From NCBI GenBank assembly GCA_016839845.1, contig JAEOTL010000099.1, positions 1 to 13,668 on the forward strand: a stretch of DNA of 13,668 bases. The letters run 5' to 3'. Positions 6,333 to 13,668 of the stretch are shown here, one piece after another. This DNA comes from Promethearchaeota archaeon (GTDB taxonomy: Archaea > Asgardarchaeota > Lokiarchaeia > Sigynarchaeales > SOKP01). The stretch's first letter is position 1, and every line of letters starts with the position of its first letter. The position numbers and the translations under genes were made by a program. Below the pieces are notes generated by a model that saw nothing but the letters and a program-made list of their open reading frames with translations, made no database searches and was not told where the DNA came from.

Positions 6333-7010
6333 ATGTCTGAACAAAAAAAGGAAGTTAAACATCCAAGCGTAGTTTATCTTCGTTCCTACCCAAAGGTAAT
6401 TTTCTTCTGGCCGTTGTTAGTAGTGAGTGTGATATTATGGGGTATTCAATCGTTAATCGGACCAGAGAATCCTAATACAGTTTTGGGCTATATCTGGTTT
6501 ATCGTATTCTTTATTAATATTTTTGTCACTGCATTTGATTTCTCATCTACGAAATTTTTTGTGTTAGTATTAGCGATTGTCGTTGTTATCTTACTCTTAG
6601 TATTCCTAGTATTGCCAAATTTTACCGTATCAGCTAGCCAAATTGAAATCTCTTTAGGATTACCCTACCAGTTTTATATGATAATGTCACTCATCTTTGC
6701 ATTTATACTTGGGATCGTTCTTATCAGTACGAGATTTGAGTATTACAAAATTGAGAGGAACGAAATTATTCATAAAGCCGGGGTTTTCAGTTCTGCCGAG
6801 AGATTCCCAGTTAAGAGCATGCGTTTCAAAAAAGAAATCCCGGATGTTTTTGAGTTCTTTATGCTCCGAGCGGGGAAATTTACAATCATGCCAGGACATG
6901 CAGATGAGGTCATGATCTTGCCCACAGTTCTAAATGTCAATAAAAAAGAGAAAGATCTCGATTGGTTACTCTCTCACATGTCGGTCGAACCAGATGAAAT
7001 AGATGCGTAA
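6333..7010 (+). CDS. Four-helix membrane protein with C-terminal PH-like domain
   Basis: A 225-residue integral membrane protein. Four hydrophobic segments are visible at about 22-42, 49-70, 73-95 and 113-133. A soluble tail of about 90 residues follows, opening with FEYYKIERNEIIHKAGVFSSAERFPV. This strand pattern (a Y-x-[IV] strand, E-x-x-I-x-x-x-x-G turn, then a basic strand) is like the bacterial/archaeal PH domains (bPH, DUF304/YdbS type) that normally follow paired membrane helices. The tail ends with GKFTIMPGHADEVMILPTVL and an amphipathic helix. By the positive-inside rule, the Lys-rich N-terminus and the tail should both be cytosolic. Such domains may bind lipid headgroups or partner proteins, but function is unknown. 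The start is ATG without an SD, and a TATAAATA box lies 52 bases upstream. It is likely transcribed alone, since a T-rich tract follows its stop. Confidence 0.85.
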   Translation: MSEQKKEVKHPSVVYLRSYPKVIFFWPLLVVSVILWGIQSLIGPENPNTVLGYIWFIVFFINIFVTAFDFSSTKFFVLVLAIVVVILLLVFLVLPNFTVSASQIEISLGLPYQFYMIMSLIFAFILGIVLISTRFEYYKIERNEIIHKAGVFSSAERFPVKSMRFKKEIPDVFEFFMLRAGKFTIMPGHADEVMILPTVLNVNKKEKDLDWLLSHMSVEPDEIDA

Positions 7011-7021
7011 ATCGTTATAAT

Positions 7022-7055
7022 TTTAATTTTCTTTCTTTTTAATTTTTTTTTATTT
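7022..7055 (+). terminator. Oligo-T transcription terminator after the membrane PH-like gene
   Basis: Several runs of T, including an eight-T run near 7043-7050, begin about a dozen bases after the TAA stop. Oligo-T runs on the coding strand are enough for archaeal RNA polymerase termination. No stem-loop is evident. The next gene has its own TATA-like box right after this tract. Confidence 0.5.
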
Positions 7056-7071
7056 TCGAGCCGTAAACAGA

Positions 7072-7079
7072 TATAAATA
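7072..7079 (+). promoter_or_regulatory. Candidate TATA box for the HAD phosphatase gene (and possibly the 911-residue gene)
   Basis: TATAAATA, preceded by the purine-rich GTAAACAG that could serve as a BRE, lies 43 bases before the ATG at 7115. The predicted transcript start is near 7100, giving a leader of roughly 10-20 bases. Confidence 0.5.
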
Positions 7080-7114
7080 AATTTAAGTGTTAAAACTTAC
7101 TTTTAATCTCACTC

Positions 7115-7840
7115 ATGTCTCATCAACCCGTAGTATTATTTGATTTTGATGGTGTTATTATTACTCAAAAATCTCTTGAGTATACTGCTTCTATATTCCT
7201 AAAAAAGAGTTTTTATGAGTGGCGAAATACAGATAATCTACGGTTAATCGATTTGGCTCGCATGTTTGAAGAAGCAGATTCAAAGAATAAAATTAAAGCG
7301 CTATTACGCATAATAAATGTATACAAACTTTATATTCCAAGCCTTTGGAAAAGGATTATGTTTTTTCTTAAATTTAGGCGAACTTATCCGAAATATGAGA
7401 TTTATGAGACATTAACACCAAACTTAGAGAGTGTTCTAACTAAACTAAAAAAAAAAGGATTTATGCTGGGTATTGTTTCTAATACAAGTGGGAGTCGATT
7501 AGACCGCTTTAGAAAAAAATTGGAATTAGATAAATATTTTTCCATTTACATTTCGAGAGATGACAGCCCTTATAGAAAACCTAATCCTTTTCCAATATAT
7601 GTAGCTCTAAAAGAAATAGAAAATAGCTTAAATATTTCTATAAATAAAGAACTTGTTTATTATATTGGGGATCTTCCTCCAGATATTCAGTGTGCCAAGA
7701 ACGCAGAGGTTAATAGTATCGCTTTACTTTCTGGTCATGGCACTCAGGAAAGTTTAGAGAATTCAAATCCATCTTTTATAATTAAAGATATCAAGAATAT
7801 TTTAGAAATCGAACCTATCAAAAAATTCTTATTGGATTAA
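7115..7840 (+). CDS. HAD-superfamily hydrolase (phosphoglycolate phosphatase-like)
   Basis: A 241-residue soluble phosphatase-type protein with all four HAD motifs. Motif I is FDFDGV (nucleophile Asp10, acid/base Asp12), motif II is GIVSNTSG (Ser122), motif III is the Lys of YRKPNPFP (Lys155), and motif IV is IGDLPPDI (Asp186 and Asp190). Residues about 20-95 form a mostly helical C1-type cap with many aromatic and basic residues, as in phosphoglycolate phosphatase/Gph-like members. Substrate specificity sits in the cap and cannot be inferred. The start is ATG 7115 with a TATAAATA box 43 bases upstream. The gene for the 911-residue HEAT/winged-helix protein follows after 38 bases on the same strand with no obvious terminator or strong promoter between them, so the two may be co-transcribed. 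Confidence 0.93.
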   Translation: MSHQPVVLFDFDGVIITQKSLEYTASIFLKKSFYEWRNTDNLRLIDLARMFEEADSKNKIKALLRIINVYKLYIPSLWKRIMFFLKFRRTYPKYEIYETLTPNLESVLTKLKKKGFMLGIVSNTSGSRLDRFRKKLELDKYFSIYISRDDSPYRKPNPFPIYVALKEIENSLNISINKELVYYIGDLPPDIQCAKNAEVNSIALLSGHGTQESLENSNPSFIIKDIKNILEIEPIKKFLLD

Positions 7841-7878
7841 GAACTACTGAGTACTATATCTGGTTTATTTTAAGAATT

Positions 7879-10614
7879 ATGTTTGATCTAAGAGAATTCG
7901 AGGATAATTTGGAACTTAAGCCAATTGTCGATAAACTAAATAAACTTTTATCAAAAAATAAAGAACAAAAGATAGCAAAAATTATTGAAGAGCTAATATT
8001 TCTATTGGATCAACCTGAACAGAGGGTTCCAATAACTTATATTTTAAGCATTTTAGCAGAAAACAATATTAATCTAATCTCTGAACGAACTTTAGAAGCA
8101 GTTGAGTCTTTTCTCGATTCCGATGAAGAAAAATTGAGATTGAATTCAGTGCTAATTCTCGGATTTGTTATGCTTGAAGGGAAAAATTTTGGTAACACGC
8201 ATTTTCATACCTTGTCAACATTCCTAAATGATAGTTCCGAGGATATAAGAAGTAATACTCACTATTTTCTCGGGGAAAAACTCAAAAAAAATCTTGAACT
8301 TATAAATCAAATTAAAGATATTATATTAGATAGTCTCTCTATGGAACGAAATCTAGATAATATTATATCTCTACTAACTTTTCTTGAGTATTGTGATGAA
8401 CTAAACTTTGATCAATTATACCGTCTCAGAGAGATTTCAATGACCTTAATTTCGTTATATTTTTCAGACAAAAAATCAAAAATTTCGAGTATCTTACTAT
8501 CACTCATTTCAAGATTTTTTCTTGAGTTAAAAGAGAGTAATTTAACATCATTAAAGTCTAAGGATTTGTTAGCTTTATTAGAAGCACAATTTATAATGAA
8601 AAAAAGTGAATTTATAAAATCCTCTGAAAGCACAGATAAACCTATTAACAACTATCTAAAGAAATTAAAAAAATCTGAGTTGAAAGAGAAGAAAATATTC
8701 TTTTATACAAAATCTAAAGGTAATCCAACATGGGTATATGAACTTGAAAGAAGTAATCTTATTAGCTTCTTCAACGAAGAACTAAAGATAAGTCATGAAA
8801 GAATTAAACAGAAGTTTTCCCCAATAATTGAAGATGATAAGGAATTACGAATTTTCATTCAAACTTTAGTGCAATTAGATAAATTAAACGGGTATTATTC
8901 TGACCTTGGATTTTTCTACTCTACCCATCATGTTAAGAGAAATTTGATGGATGATTTAACCCAAAACGGACTCATGAATTTAAAGAGATATAACCATCTC
9001 CCCCCAGATTTAATTGAAGAAATCATAAAAGATATTAAGTCTTCTCTAAGAGATATTCTACTCTTAGGAAAAAATAAGAATATTTACTACTCATTAAAAA
9101 GAATACAAGGTCAAATAAATATAGAAGCAGCAAAGACTAGTGTAATAGACCTGAAATCATACCGAGATAGATTAAATGAAGAATATTTTATATTATTGAT
9201 TAAAAATTTACCGAATGAATATTTATCAAATTATCATAAAGGAACTCAGTGGTTAACCAATCTTGGTACTCTAAGAATCTCAAGTGAAATTCAAAAATCG
9301 AAAGTAATTGGATATTTCAATCTAGCAAAAATATCTAAGAAACTTAAGATACAAGAAATACTTTTATTTGATGTTTTCGATTATACTGTTGATAATAGGA
9401 GTGGAATTTGGGATAAAAACAATGTAATATTTTATTATTCCAAATACGTTAATGAAAAAATAGAGGATATAAATTCCGCCACGAATCAAGCTGATAAATT
9501 AAATCTAATTGATCTTTTAGCAAACCAACTTGATATAGATAAAACCCACATAATTGCCAAGATTGATGAGAACCTACAATCTATAGCAACAGAGATTAAA
9601 CAGAAGGATCAAATAATTATTAGTGAGTATATTGAAAAAACAGGGATGAACTCAGAAGCTTTCCTAAAGTTTATTGCCGATCTAGGGATCCAATATTTCA
9701 AAAAAGCAGATGTCCTTATTTTTAACTCTCAAAAAATTGAAGAAGCAATGAATAATATTAAATATTCTTTGCTAGACAAATCTAAATCATTGGACTATAT
9801 TAATTTAGGAACTTTTGATATTACTTCTACTCTGATTGAAGATTTAATTAAGAACCTACTAAGTGATGGAAAATTACGAGGAATCTTCTATGAATTTGAA
9901 GGAAAAATCCTTTTCTATACTGAGAGAGGTATCCGAAGTTTAATGTTAGAAGATAGTTTCATGTTTTCTTTTAGAGATTTATTTTATGGTAAAGAATTAG
10001 ATGAGAATGAAATCTCTCTGATGAAAGAAATTTTTGATGACCTTGTAAAAACTAAGCGACTCAAAGGTACATTTGATGCTGATTCTTTAACGTTCTCTAG
10101 TGATGATGTATTATTTGCGAAAGACTATAATACAGTCTTATCAGAATTTGAAAAAACGATTAAAAATTATACTCAGATATTTGAATCTGGGTTCCAAAAA
10201 ATCAGAAAAACATTAATTAAAAGAGGAGAAACGATCTTCCCTCAGGAAATAAAAAATATACAAGAGATTATTGATAAAATTAACAGTAAATATGTGCAGT
10301 GGTTTAGGGGGTTAGAGGCATTCATAAAAAGGACAAATAAAAAGTTACTCAGCGATCAAGGAGTAAGTGTTAAGCAGTATAAGAACATATTTACTGTAAA
10401 AGAGAAAGACGAGATAATGTCTTTTGAAGATGATCCCGAAGTTTTTGAGCTTATGAATATTTTTAAATCGTGGGTAAAACTGTTTAACAAACTTGAGGTA
10501 AAATATCCAAATGTATTATTCTATCAAAAAAGATTAATAAATAACCCAGATGATAAGGAATCAGAGAAGAAACTTAATGACTTATTAGAAGAACTCTCTC
10601 TAATTACTACTTAG
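7879..10614 (+). CDS. Large HEAT-like and tandem winged-helix protein, possibly UFL1-like
   Basis: This 911-residue soluble protein has no signal peptide or transmembrane helix. Residues about 1-240 are short helix pairs of HEAT/ARM type, for example FLDSDEEKLRLNSVLILGFV and FLNDSSEDIRSNTHYFLGE. From about 265 onward there is a series of winged-helix-like modules, each closing with a wing strand of the form hydrophobic-x-Phe followed by a new helix: GFFYSTHHV (345-353), IFYYSKYV (517-524), VLIFNSQKI (612-620), ILFYTERGI (677-685) and VLFAKDYN (744-751). GKLRGIFYE (664-672) and KRLKGTFDA (726-734) resemble the 'grLrGt' wing of UFM1 ligase UFL1, a protein reported from Asgard genomes. The UFL1 link is from memory and pattern only. 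The remainder (about 755-911) is helical. It may be co-transcribed with the HAD gene 38 bases upstream. Lys/Ile/Leu-rich composition matches the AT-rich genome. Alternatives are a PCI-like scaffold or a DNA-binding protein. Confidence 0.8.
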   Translation: MFDLREFEDNLELKPIVDKLNKLLSKNKEQKIAKIIEELIFLLDQPEQRVPITYILSILAENNINLISERTLEAVESFLDSDEEKLRLNSVLILGFVMLEGKNFGNTHFHTLSTFLNDSSEDIRSNTHYFLGEKLKKNLELINQIKDIILDSLSMERNLDNIISLLTFLEYCDELNFDQLYRLREISMTLISLYFSDKKSKISSILLSLISRFFLELKESNLTSLKSKDLLALLEAQFIMKKSEFIKSSESTDKPINNYLKKLKKSELKEKKIFFYTKSKGNPTWVYELERSNLISFFNEELKISHERIKQKFSPIIEDDKELRIFIQTLVQLDKLNGYYSDLGFFYSTHHVKRNLMDDLTQNGLMNLKRYNHLPPDLIEEIIKDIKSSLRDILLLGKNKNIYYSLKRIQGQINIEAAKTSVIDLKSYRDRLNEEYFILLIKNLPNEYLSNYHKGTQWLTNLGTLRISSEIQKSKVIGYFNLAKISKKLKIQEILLFDVFDYTVDNRSGIWDKNNVIFYYSKYVNEKIEDINSATNQADKLNLIDLLANQLDIDKTHIIAKIDENLQSIATEIKQKDQIIISEYIEKTGMNSEAFLKFIADLGIQYFKKADVLIFNSQKIEEAMNNIKYSLLDKSKSLDYINLGTFDITSTLIEDLIKNLLSDGKLRGIFYEFEGKILFYTERGIRSLMLEDSFMFSFRDLFYGKELDENEISLMKEIFDDLVKTKRLKGTFDADSLTFSSDDVLFAKDYNTVLSEFEKTIKNYTQIFESGFQKIRKTLIKRGETIFPQEIKNIQEIIDKINSKYVQWFRGLEAFIKRTNKKLLSDQGVSVKQYKNIFTVKEKDEIMSFEDDPEVFELMNIFKSWVKLFNKLEVKYPNVLFYQKRLINNPDDKESEKKLNDLLEELSLITT

Positions 10615-10895
10615 CGTTTTGTTTTCTTAATTTGGTTGAGAAAATCTGTTACATTTATCTTTTGATCGGTCAAAATTTTATATGTTTTAGGATTAGTAAT
10701 CCCATTTAATGTTAAAACTCCCTCCTCTTCGAGAAATTTTAGTGTTCTCCAAATGAAATTAATTTTAGAACGATTAGACGATTTTATATTAAAACATCTT
10801 CTAATTCTTTTTGTATTTACAATGTTTATATTATTCTCTATTAATTTGTTTATTGCTTCAAGTGTTTCTTTCAAGTTAATCATGAAAAAGTCCAT
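10611..10895 (-). CDS. Small winged-helix-like protein, probable DNA-binding
   Basis: A 94-residue basic protein with the helix-helix-helix-wing pattern of archaeal winged-helix regulators. An N-terminal helix (about 6-21) is followed by IVNTKRIRRCFNIKSS (25-40) as the first part of a helix-turn-helix. A recognition helix, INFIWRTLKFLEEEGVL (45-61), and a short wing with NPKTYKIL (68-75) come next. A Lys-rich tail closes it. The pattern 'in.iwr.L..L.e.gil' is common in uncharacterised archaeal proteins. The start is ATG 10893-10895, or ATG 10881-10883 four codons later. The TAA stop overlaps the TAG stop of the convergent 911-residue gene by two bases (10612-10613). The target and any function are unknown. 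Confidence 0.72.
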   Translation of the reverse strand: MDFFMINLKETLEAINKLIENNINIVNTKRIRRCFNIKSSNRSKINFIWRTLKFLEEEGVLTLNGITNPKTYKILTDQKINVTDFLNQIKKTKR

Positions 10896-11095
10896 TGTTA
10901 AAAAGTACCCTCGTAAAACAAGTTGTTAGAGTTTCTCTCCTTAATTAAATTATTAATTTAAAAAGTATAATTGATTTTTTAAGTATAATAAAATTATGCT
11001 CATATCTATATAAGTTTTTTTATTCAAAAAAATAAAGCCAAAAGAGTAATTCTGTTAAAAATGTGGAAGTTATTAGTAATTATATTAAAAGATTT
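10896..11095. other. Spacer upstream of the small winged-helix gene
   Basis: This 200-base AT-rich region lies between the end of purH and the start of the small winged-helix gene, both on the minus strand. It contains a TATA-like box at 11006-11014 (minus strand CTTATATAG). A transcript from it would have a leader of about 90 bases, which is long for this region. A purine-rich GGAGAG sits in that leader, with no start codon at a suitable distance. No convincing RNA fold or gene was seen. Confidence 0.4.
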
Positions 11096-12700
11096 TTAAT
11101 GTCGAAACACTCTTTTACCACAAAATACGAATGAACAACCCAACTCATCAGCACGTTTGGTAATTAATTCATCCCTAATACTTCCCCCTGGGGTTATAAC
11201 AGCTTTTGCACCTACCTCAACTGCTGCCTCTAAACCATCAGGAAAGGGAAAGAAGGAATCTGTTCCCATAACAGAATTCTTTAATTCTTCTGTATGTCCA
11301 AATTCGATTGCCTTTTGGGCTGCTAATTTAACTACATGCACTCTGCTTTGTTGTCCCGCACCGATCCCGATGGAATGGATCCCATTTTCGTGAATTTGAG
11401 CAAAACAAGCTGAATTTGATTTGGCCCATTTCGAAACTTTGTAGGCAAAAATTAATACCTCCTTCTCGGATTCATTTACTTTCCTTTTACTCACAACGTT
11501 CCATTCTTTAATAACAGGCTTGCTATCATATTCTTGAGTTAAAATTCCTCCCAATGTTGATCTTATTTCTAAGTTTTTGTAGATTTCATTTCTATGCTCA
11601 AGGAAATCGCCAAATTCTAATATCCTCATGTTTTCTTTCTGTTTCAAAATTTCCAGAGCTTCAGGTTCGAATGAAGGGGCCAACAACACATCAACAAAGA
11701 TCTTTTCCTTGTTTATGATGAAATCGGCAACATCCCTAGTTAATCTTTTGTTTACACCCCAAATTCCACCAAAAGCAGACATGGGATCACACTTAAATGC
11801 CATTTCAACTGAAGTAATTAGCTTTTTCTTATTAAGTGCCAAACCATTAGGTGATGTATGTTTTAAAATAGCAGTAACATAATGCTCATTACCAAAATCT
11901 AACAACATTTGCATGCAAGAGTCAATATCAAGAAAATTGTTAAAAGATATTTGTTTTCCTCCTAACTGTTTAAAATTATGAAGCCCAAATTTAGAGGAAA
12001 TATCTTTGTAATACGCGGCTGATTGATCCCAATTCTCACCATATCGGCAATCTTGAACCTTTTCGTAGAATTTAACTATATGTTTCCTAAAAATGATATC
12101 CGGACTATAATAGTTTTGTAAATATTTAGCAATTGCGGCATTATAATCTGCCATTATCACAAATACATCTTGGGCTAATTCTGCTCTTGTTTTATCACTG
12201 ATTTGCCCCTTATTTTCTCTCAATTCCTCAATGATTTGTTCATAGTATTTTGGATTAGGAACAACAATTACATCTGGAAAGTTTTTTGCAGCAGCTCTAA
12301 TCATCGTGGGACCCCCAATATCTATCATTTCTAATGCTTGCTCTAAGGTAGTACCTGCTTTTGATATTGCTTCTTTAAATTGATACAAATTACATATTAC
12401 CATATCAATCGGGGGAATATTGTATTGTTTAGCATCTTCAATATCAGCTTTCACACCTCTCCGATAAAGAATTCCCCCTTCAATCTTGGGATGCAGGGTT
12501 TTAACTCTTCCGTTAAACATTTCAGGAGAATTAGTATAATCAGAAATTTTGGTAATATTAAATCCATTTTTCTCTAATAATTCTCCTGTCCCTCCAGTCG
12601 AGAGAATTTCAATATCAAATTCTTTTACCAACTTTTTAATAAAATCTAACACACCTGTTTTATCAAAAACACTTACCAATACTCTTTCAATTTTCTTCAT
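11096..12700 (-). CDS. purH: Bifunctional AICAR transformylase / IMP cyclohydrolase
   Basis: PurH catalyses the last two steps of IMP synthesis: formylation of AICAR with 10-formyl-THF, then ring closure to IMP, in the cytosol. Counting from ATG 12698-12700 it has 534 residues, close to the family norm. The N-terminal cyclohydrolase half shows SVFDKTG (10-16), ILSTGGTGELL (32-42), NGRVKTLHPKIEGGIL (63-78) and IDIGGPTMIRAAAKN (126-140). The transformylase half shows CRYGENWDQSAAYY (218-231), the catalytic Lys280-His281 in LKHTSPNGLA, SAFGGIWG (308-315), SNSACFA (428-434), IGIGAGQQSRVH (444-455), DSFFPFPDG (481-489) and ITPGGSIRDELI (502-513). An in-frame TTG three codons upstream is less likely as start. 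It is downstream of guaB on the same strand with an 89-base gap containing only weak TATA-like sequences, so the pair may be co-transcribed. A folate-dependent PurH in an archaeon suggests bacterial ancestry. Confidence 0.97.
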   Translation of the reverse strand: MKKIERVLVSVFDKTGVLDFIKKLVKEFDIEILSTGGTGELLEKNGFNITKISDYTNSPEMFNGRVKTLHPKIEGGILYRRGVKADIEDAKQYNIPPIDMVICNLYQFKEAISKAGTTLEQALEMIDIGGPTMIRAAAKNFPDVIVVPNPKYYEQIIEELRENKGQISDKTRAELAQDVFVIMADYNAAIAKYLQNYYSPDIIFRKHIVKFYEKVQDCRYGENWDQSAAYYKDISSKFGLHNFKQLGGKQISFNNFLDIDSCMQMLLDFGNEHYVTAILKHTSPNGLALNKKKLITSVEMAFKCDPMSAFGGIWGVNKRLTRDVADFIINKEKIFVDVLLAPSFEPEALEILKQKENMRILEFGDFLEHRNEIYKNLEIRSTLGGILTQEYDSKPVIKEWNVVSKRKVNESEKEVLIFAYKVSKWAKSNSACFAQIHENGIHSIGIGAGQQSRVHVVKLAAQKAIEFGHTEELKNSVMGTDSFFPFPDGLEAAVEVGAKAVITPGGSIRDELITKRADELGCSFVFCGKRVFRH

Positions 12701-12798
12701 AATACACAATTTTCTTTATTCTTGAGTAACCTAAAGTTTCATTTAGTAAAATATTAACTAATAGATCTTTAATAAAGAGAATTGTAAGTGAAATAAAT

Positions 12799-13668
12799 CT
12801 AAAATTTTCCGATCAAATCATGAGGAGCAGTCTCACGTTGACCAACAACAGAAACTATGCCTAGTGGTACTTTTTTCATTTCAGTAATGGATTTTGCACC
12901 CGCGTAAATCATCCCATTTGCTAAACCTTCCTTTAAAGTTTCAAGAACGCCTAACACATCCCCAACATAAGGGACATAATTAGACACTCCTTCGGTTAGC
13001 ATTTTCGAACCTTCAGTATACCTATCAGATATATATCCCGATGTTCTCGCTTCTTTTGAACCCATTCCCCTATAAACTTTTACTTTTCTACCTGCGATAG
13101 TGTCTATGAATCCGGGAGATTCTTCTGTTCCTGCGAATAAATGCCCAGACATCATCAAATCAGCTCCGGCAGCAAATGCTTTTGGCAGATCTCCAGGATT
13201 TTTAAATCCTCCATCTGCAATTAAGTTTATATTGGATTTATATTCTTCCATAGCGTCAGCAACCTGAGCTGTTGCAAATAAAGTAGGGGCTCCAACACCG
13301 GTTTGTAGTGAAGTTGTGCATATTGAACCCGAACCCATTCCAACTTTTAACCCAACAAATTTCTCATCGTCGAACTCCTTTTTCGTTATTAAATATTCTG
13401 CTGCTTGATAAGTACCAATATTACCTAATACAAAATCAGATTCTAAAAATTTCATCAATTTTGCTGTCCCCTCAATATCATCCTTTTTATAAAAATCAGC
13501 AACGTCAATAAAAAAAATGTCGACATAGTTATCTATTTCTTTCAACAGATTTTGAGATTGAGATGATTCAGGAAATCTAGGAGACAATGCCAACCCACAT
13601 AATAAATGCCCTTCTTCATCTTTAGATGCTAGAGGGAATTCTGGTGCTAAATCCTTTTTTGTAATCAA
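12799..13668 (-). CDS. guaB: IMP dehydrogenase-family enzyme, N-terminal part beyond window
   Basis: The frame is open to the right edge with 289 residues visible. It opens with LITKKDL, which in IMPDH follows the CBS module, so the true start lies outside. IMPDH oxidises IMP to XMP with NAD+, the committed step to GMP. Visible signatures are VGLKVGMGSGSICTTSLQTG (K+-loop and catalytic Cys117), IADGGF (150-155, Asp152), AAGADLMMSGHLFAGTEESPG, VYRGMGS (198-204), the flap dyad Arg216-Tyr217 in ISDRYTEG, and the end of the barrel ANGMIYAGAKSITEM (250-264). YRGMGS plus the Arg-Tyr flap favour IMPDH over GMP reductase. Oddly, the IMP-side strand that normally reads DxxxGxS is IDVADFYKKDD (54-64), and about six extra residues precede GLKVG. 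The C-terminus is short (QRETAPHDLIGKF). It lies upstream of purH on the same strand. Confidence 0.85.
   Translation of the reverse strand: MITKKDLAPEFPLASKDEEGHLLCGLALSPRFPESSQSQNLLKEIDNYVDIFFIDVADFYKKDDIEGTAKLMKFLESDFVLGNIGTYQAAEYLITKKEFDDEKFVGLKVGMGSGSICTTSLQTGVGAPTLFATAQVADAMEEYKSNINLIADGGFKNPGDLPKAFAAGADLMMSGHLFAGTEESPGFIDTIAGRKVKVYRGMGSKEARTSGYISDRYTEGSKMLTEGVSNYVPYVGDVLGVLETLKEGLANGMIYAGAKSITEMKKVPLGIVSVVGQRETAPHDLIGKF

Noticed and set aside
10953..11003. Sixteen-codon minus-strand frame just after the TATA-like box upstream of the small winged-helix gene
   Set aside because: Considered as a leader peptide, but it is made of codons expected by chance in A/T-rich DNA and has no ribosome-binding site or regulatory residues.
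11157..12577. Plus-strand open frames opposite purH
   Set aside because: purH is unmistakable on the other strand and these frames have no recognisable protein features.
12701..12709. TTG three codons upstream as the purH start
   Set aside because: The ATG at 12698-12700 directly precedes the conserved KKIERVLVSVFDKTG start of the family; the extra codons add nothing conserved.
1..13668. tRNA genes, CRISPR arrays, insertion sequences or integration sites
   Set aside because: The spacers were read on both strands; they are uniformly A/T-rich, without GC-rich cloverleaf segments, regular repeats, transposase frames or terminal inverted repeats.

Overview
The window is AT-rich archaeal DNA, most probably from an Asgard archaeon (Lokiarchaeia- or Heimdallarchaeia-like; the class cannot be fixed from this sequence alone). 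The main reasons are a full-length eukaryote-like actin-related protein, a start-proximal fragment resembling the longin/roadblock-like proteins common in Asgard genomes, a very large HEAT plus tandem winged-helix protein with UFL1-like features, and archaeal-style TATA boxes with short or absent leaders. Genes are mostly single or in loose pairs separated by 80-240 bases of AT-rich spacer. No tRNA, rRNA, CRISPR array, insertion sequence or phage gene was seen, and no gene-free stretch exceeds 300 bases.

Left part (1-5240, all minus strand): a partial longin-like small protein cut by the left edge; folD; a secreted, membrane-anchored protein with prenyltransferase/squalene-cyclase-type alpha-toroid repeats; an actin-related protein whose subdomain 3 is interrupted by about 125 residues carrying two four-cysteine zinc ribbons; a tandem-CBS protein; and a short ModE-type winged-helix regulator. 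Middle part (5345-10614, plus strand): a metallo-beta-lactamase-fold hydrolase divergent from the ModE-like gene, a four-helix membrane protein with a cytosolic PH-like domain, a HAD-family phosphatase, and a 911-residue HEAT/winged-helix protein. Right part (10611-13668, minus strand): a 94-residue winged-helix protein whose stop codon overlaps that of the 911-residue gene, then purH and a partial IMP dehydrogenase-family gene cut by the right edge.

Three enzymes form a metabolic thread. FolD interconverts one-carbon units on tetrahydrofolate up to 10-formyl-THF, PurH uses 10-formyl-THF to finish IMP, and the IMPDH-family enzyme directs IMP toward guanine nucleotides. guaB and purH lie in tandem on one strand. 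This is a bacterial/eukaryote-type folate-dependent route rather than the PurP/PurO route of many archaea.

The strongest candidates for undescribed biology are the zinc-ribbon actin, which also has substitutions at three classic ATP-hydrolysis positions, and the 911-residue protein, which has a recurring wing motif like that of UFM1-ligase-type winged-helix proteins.
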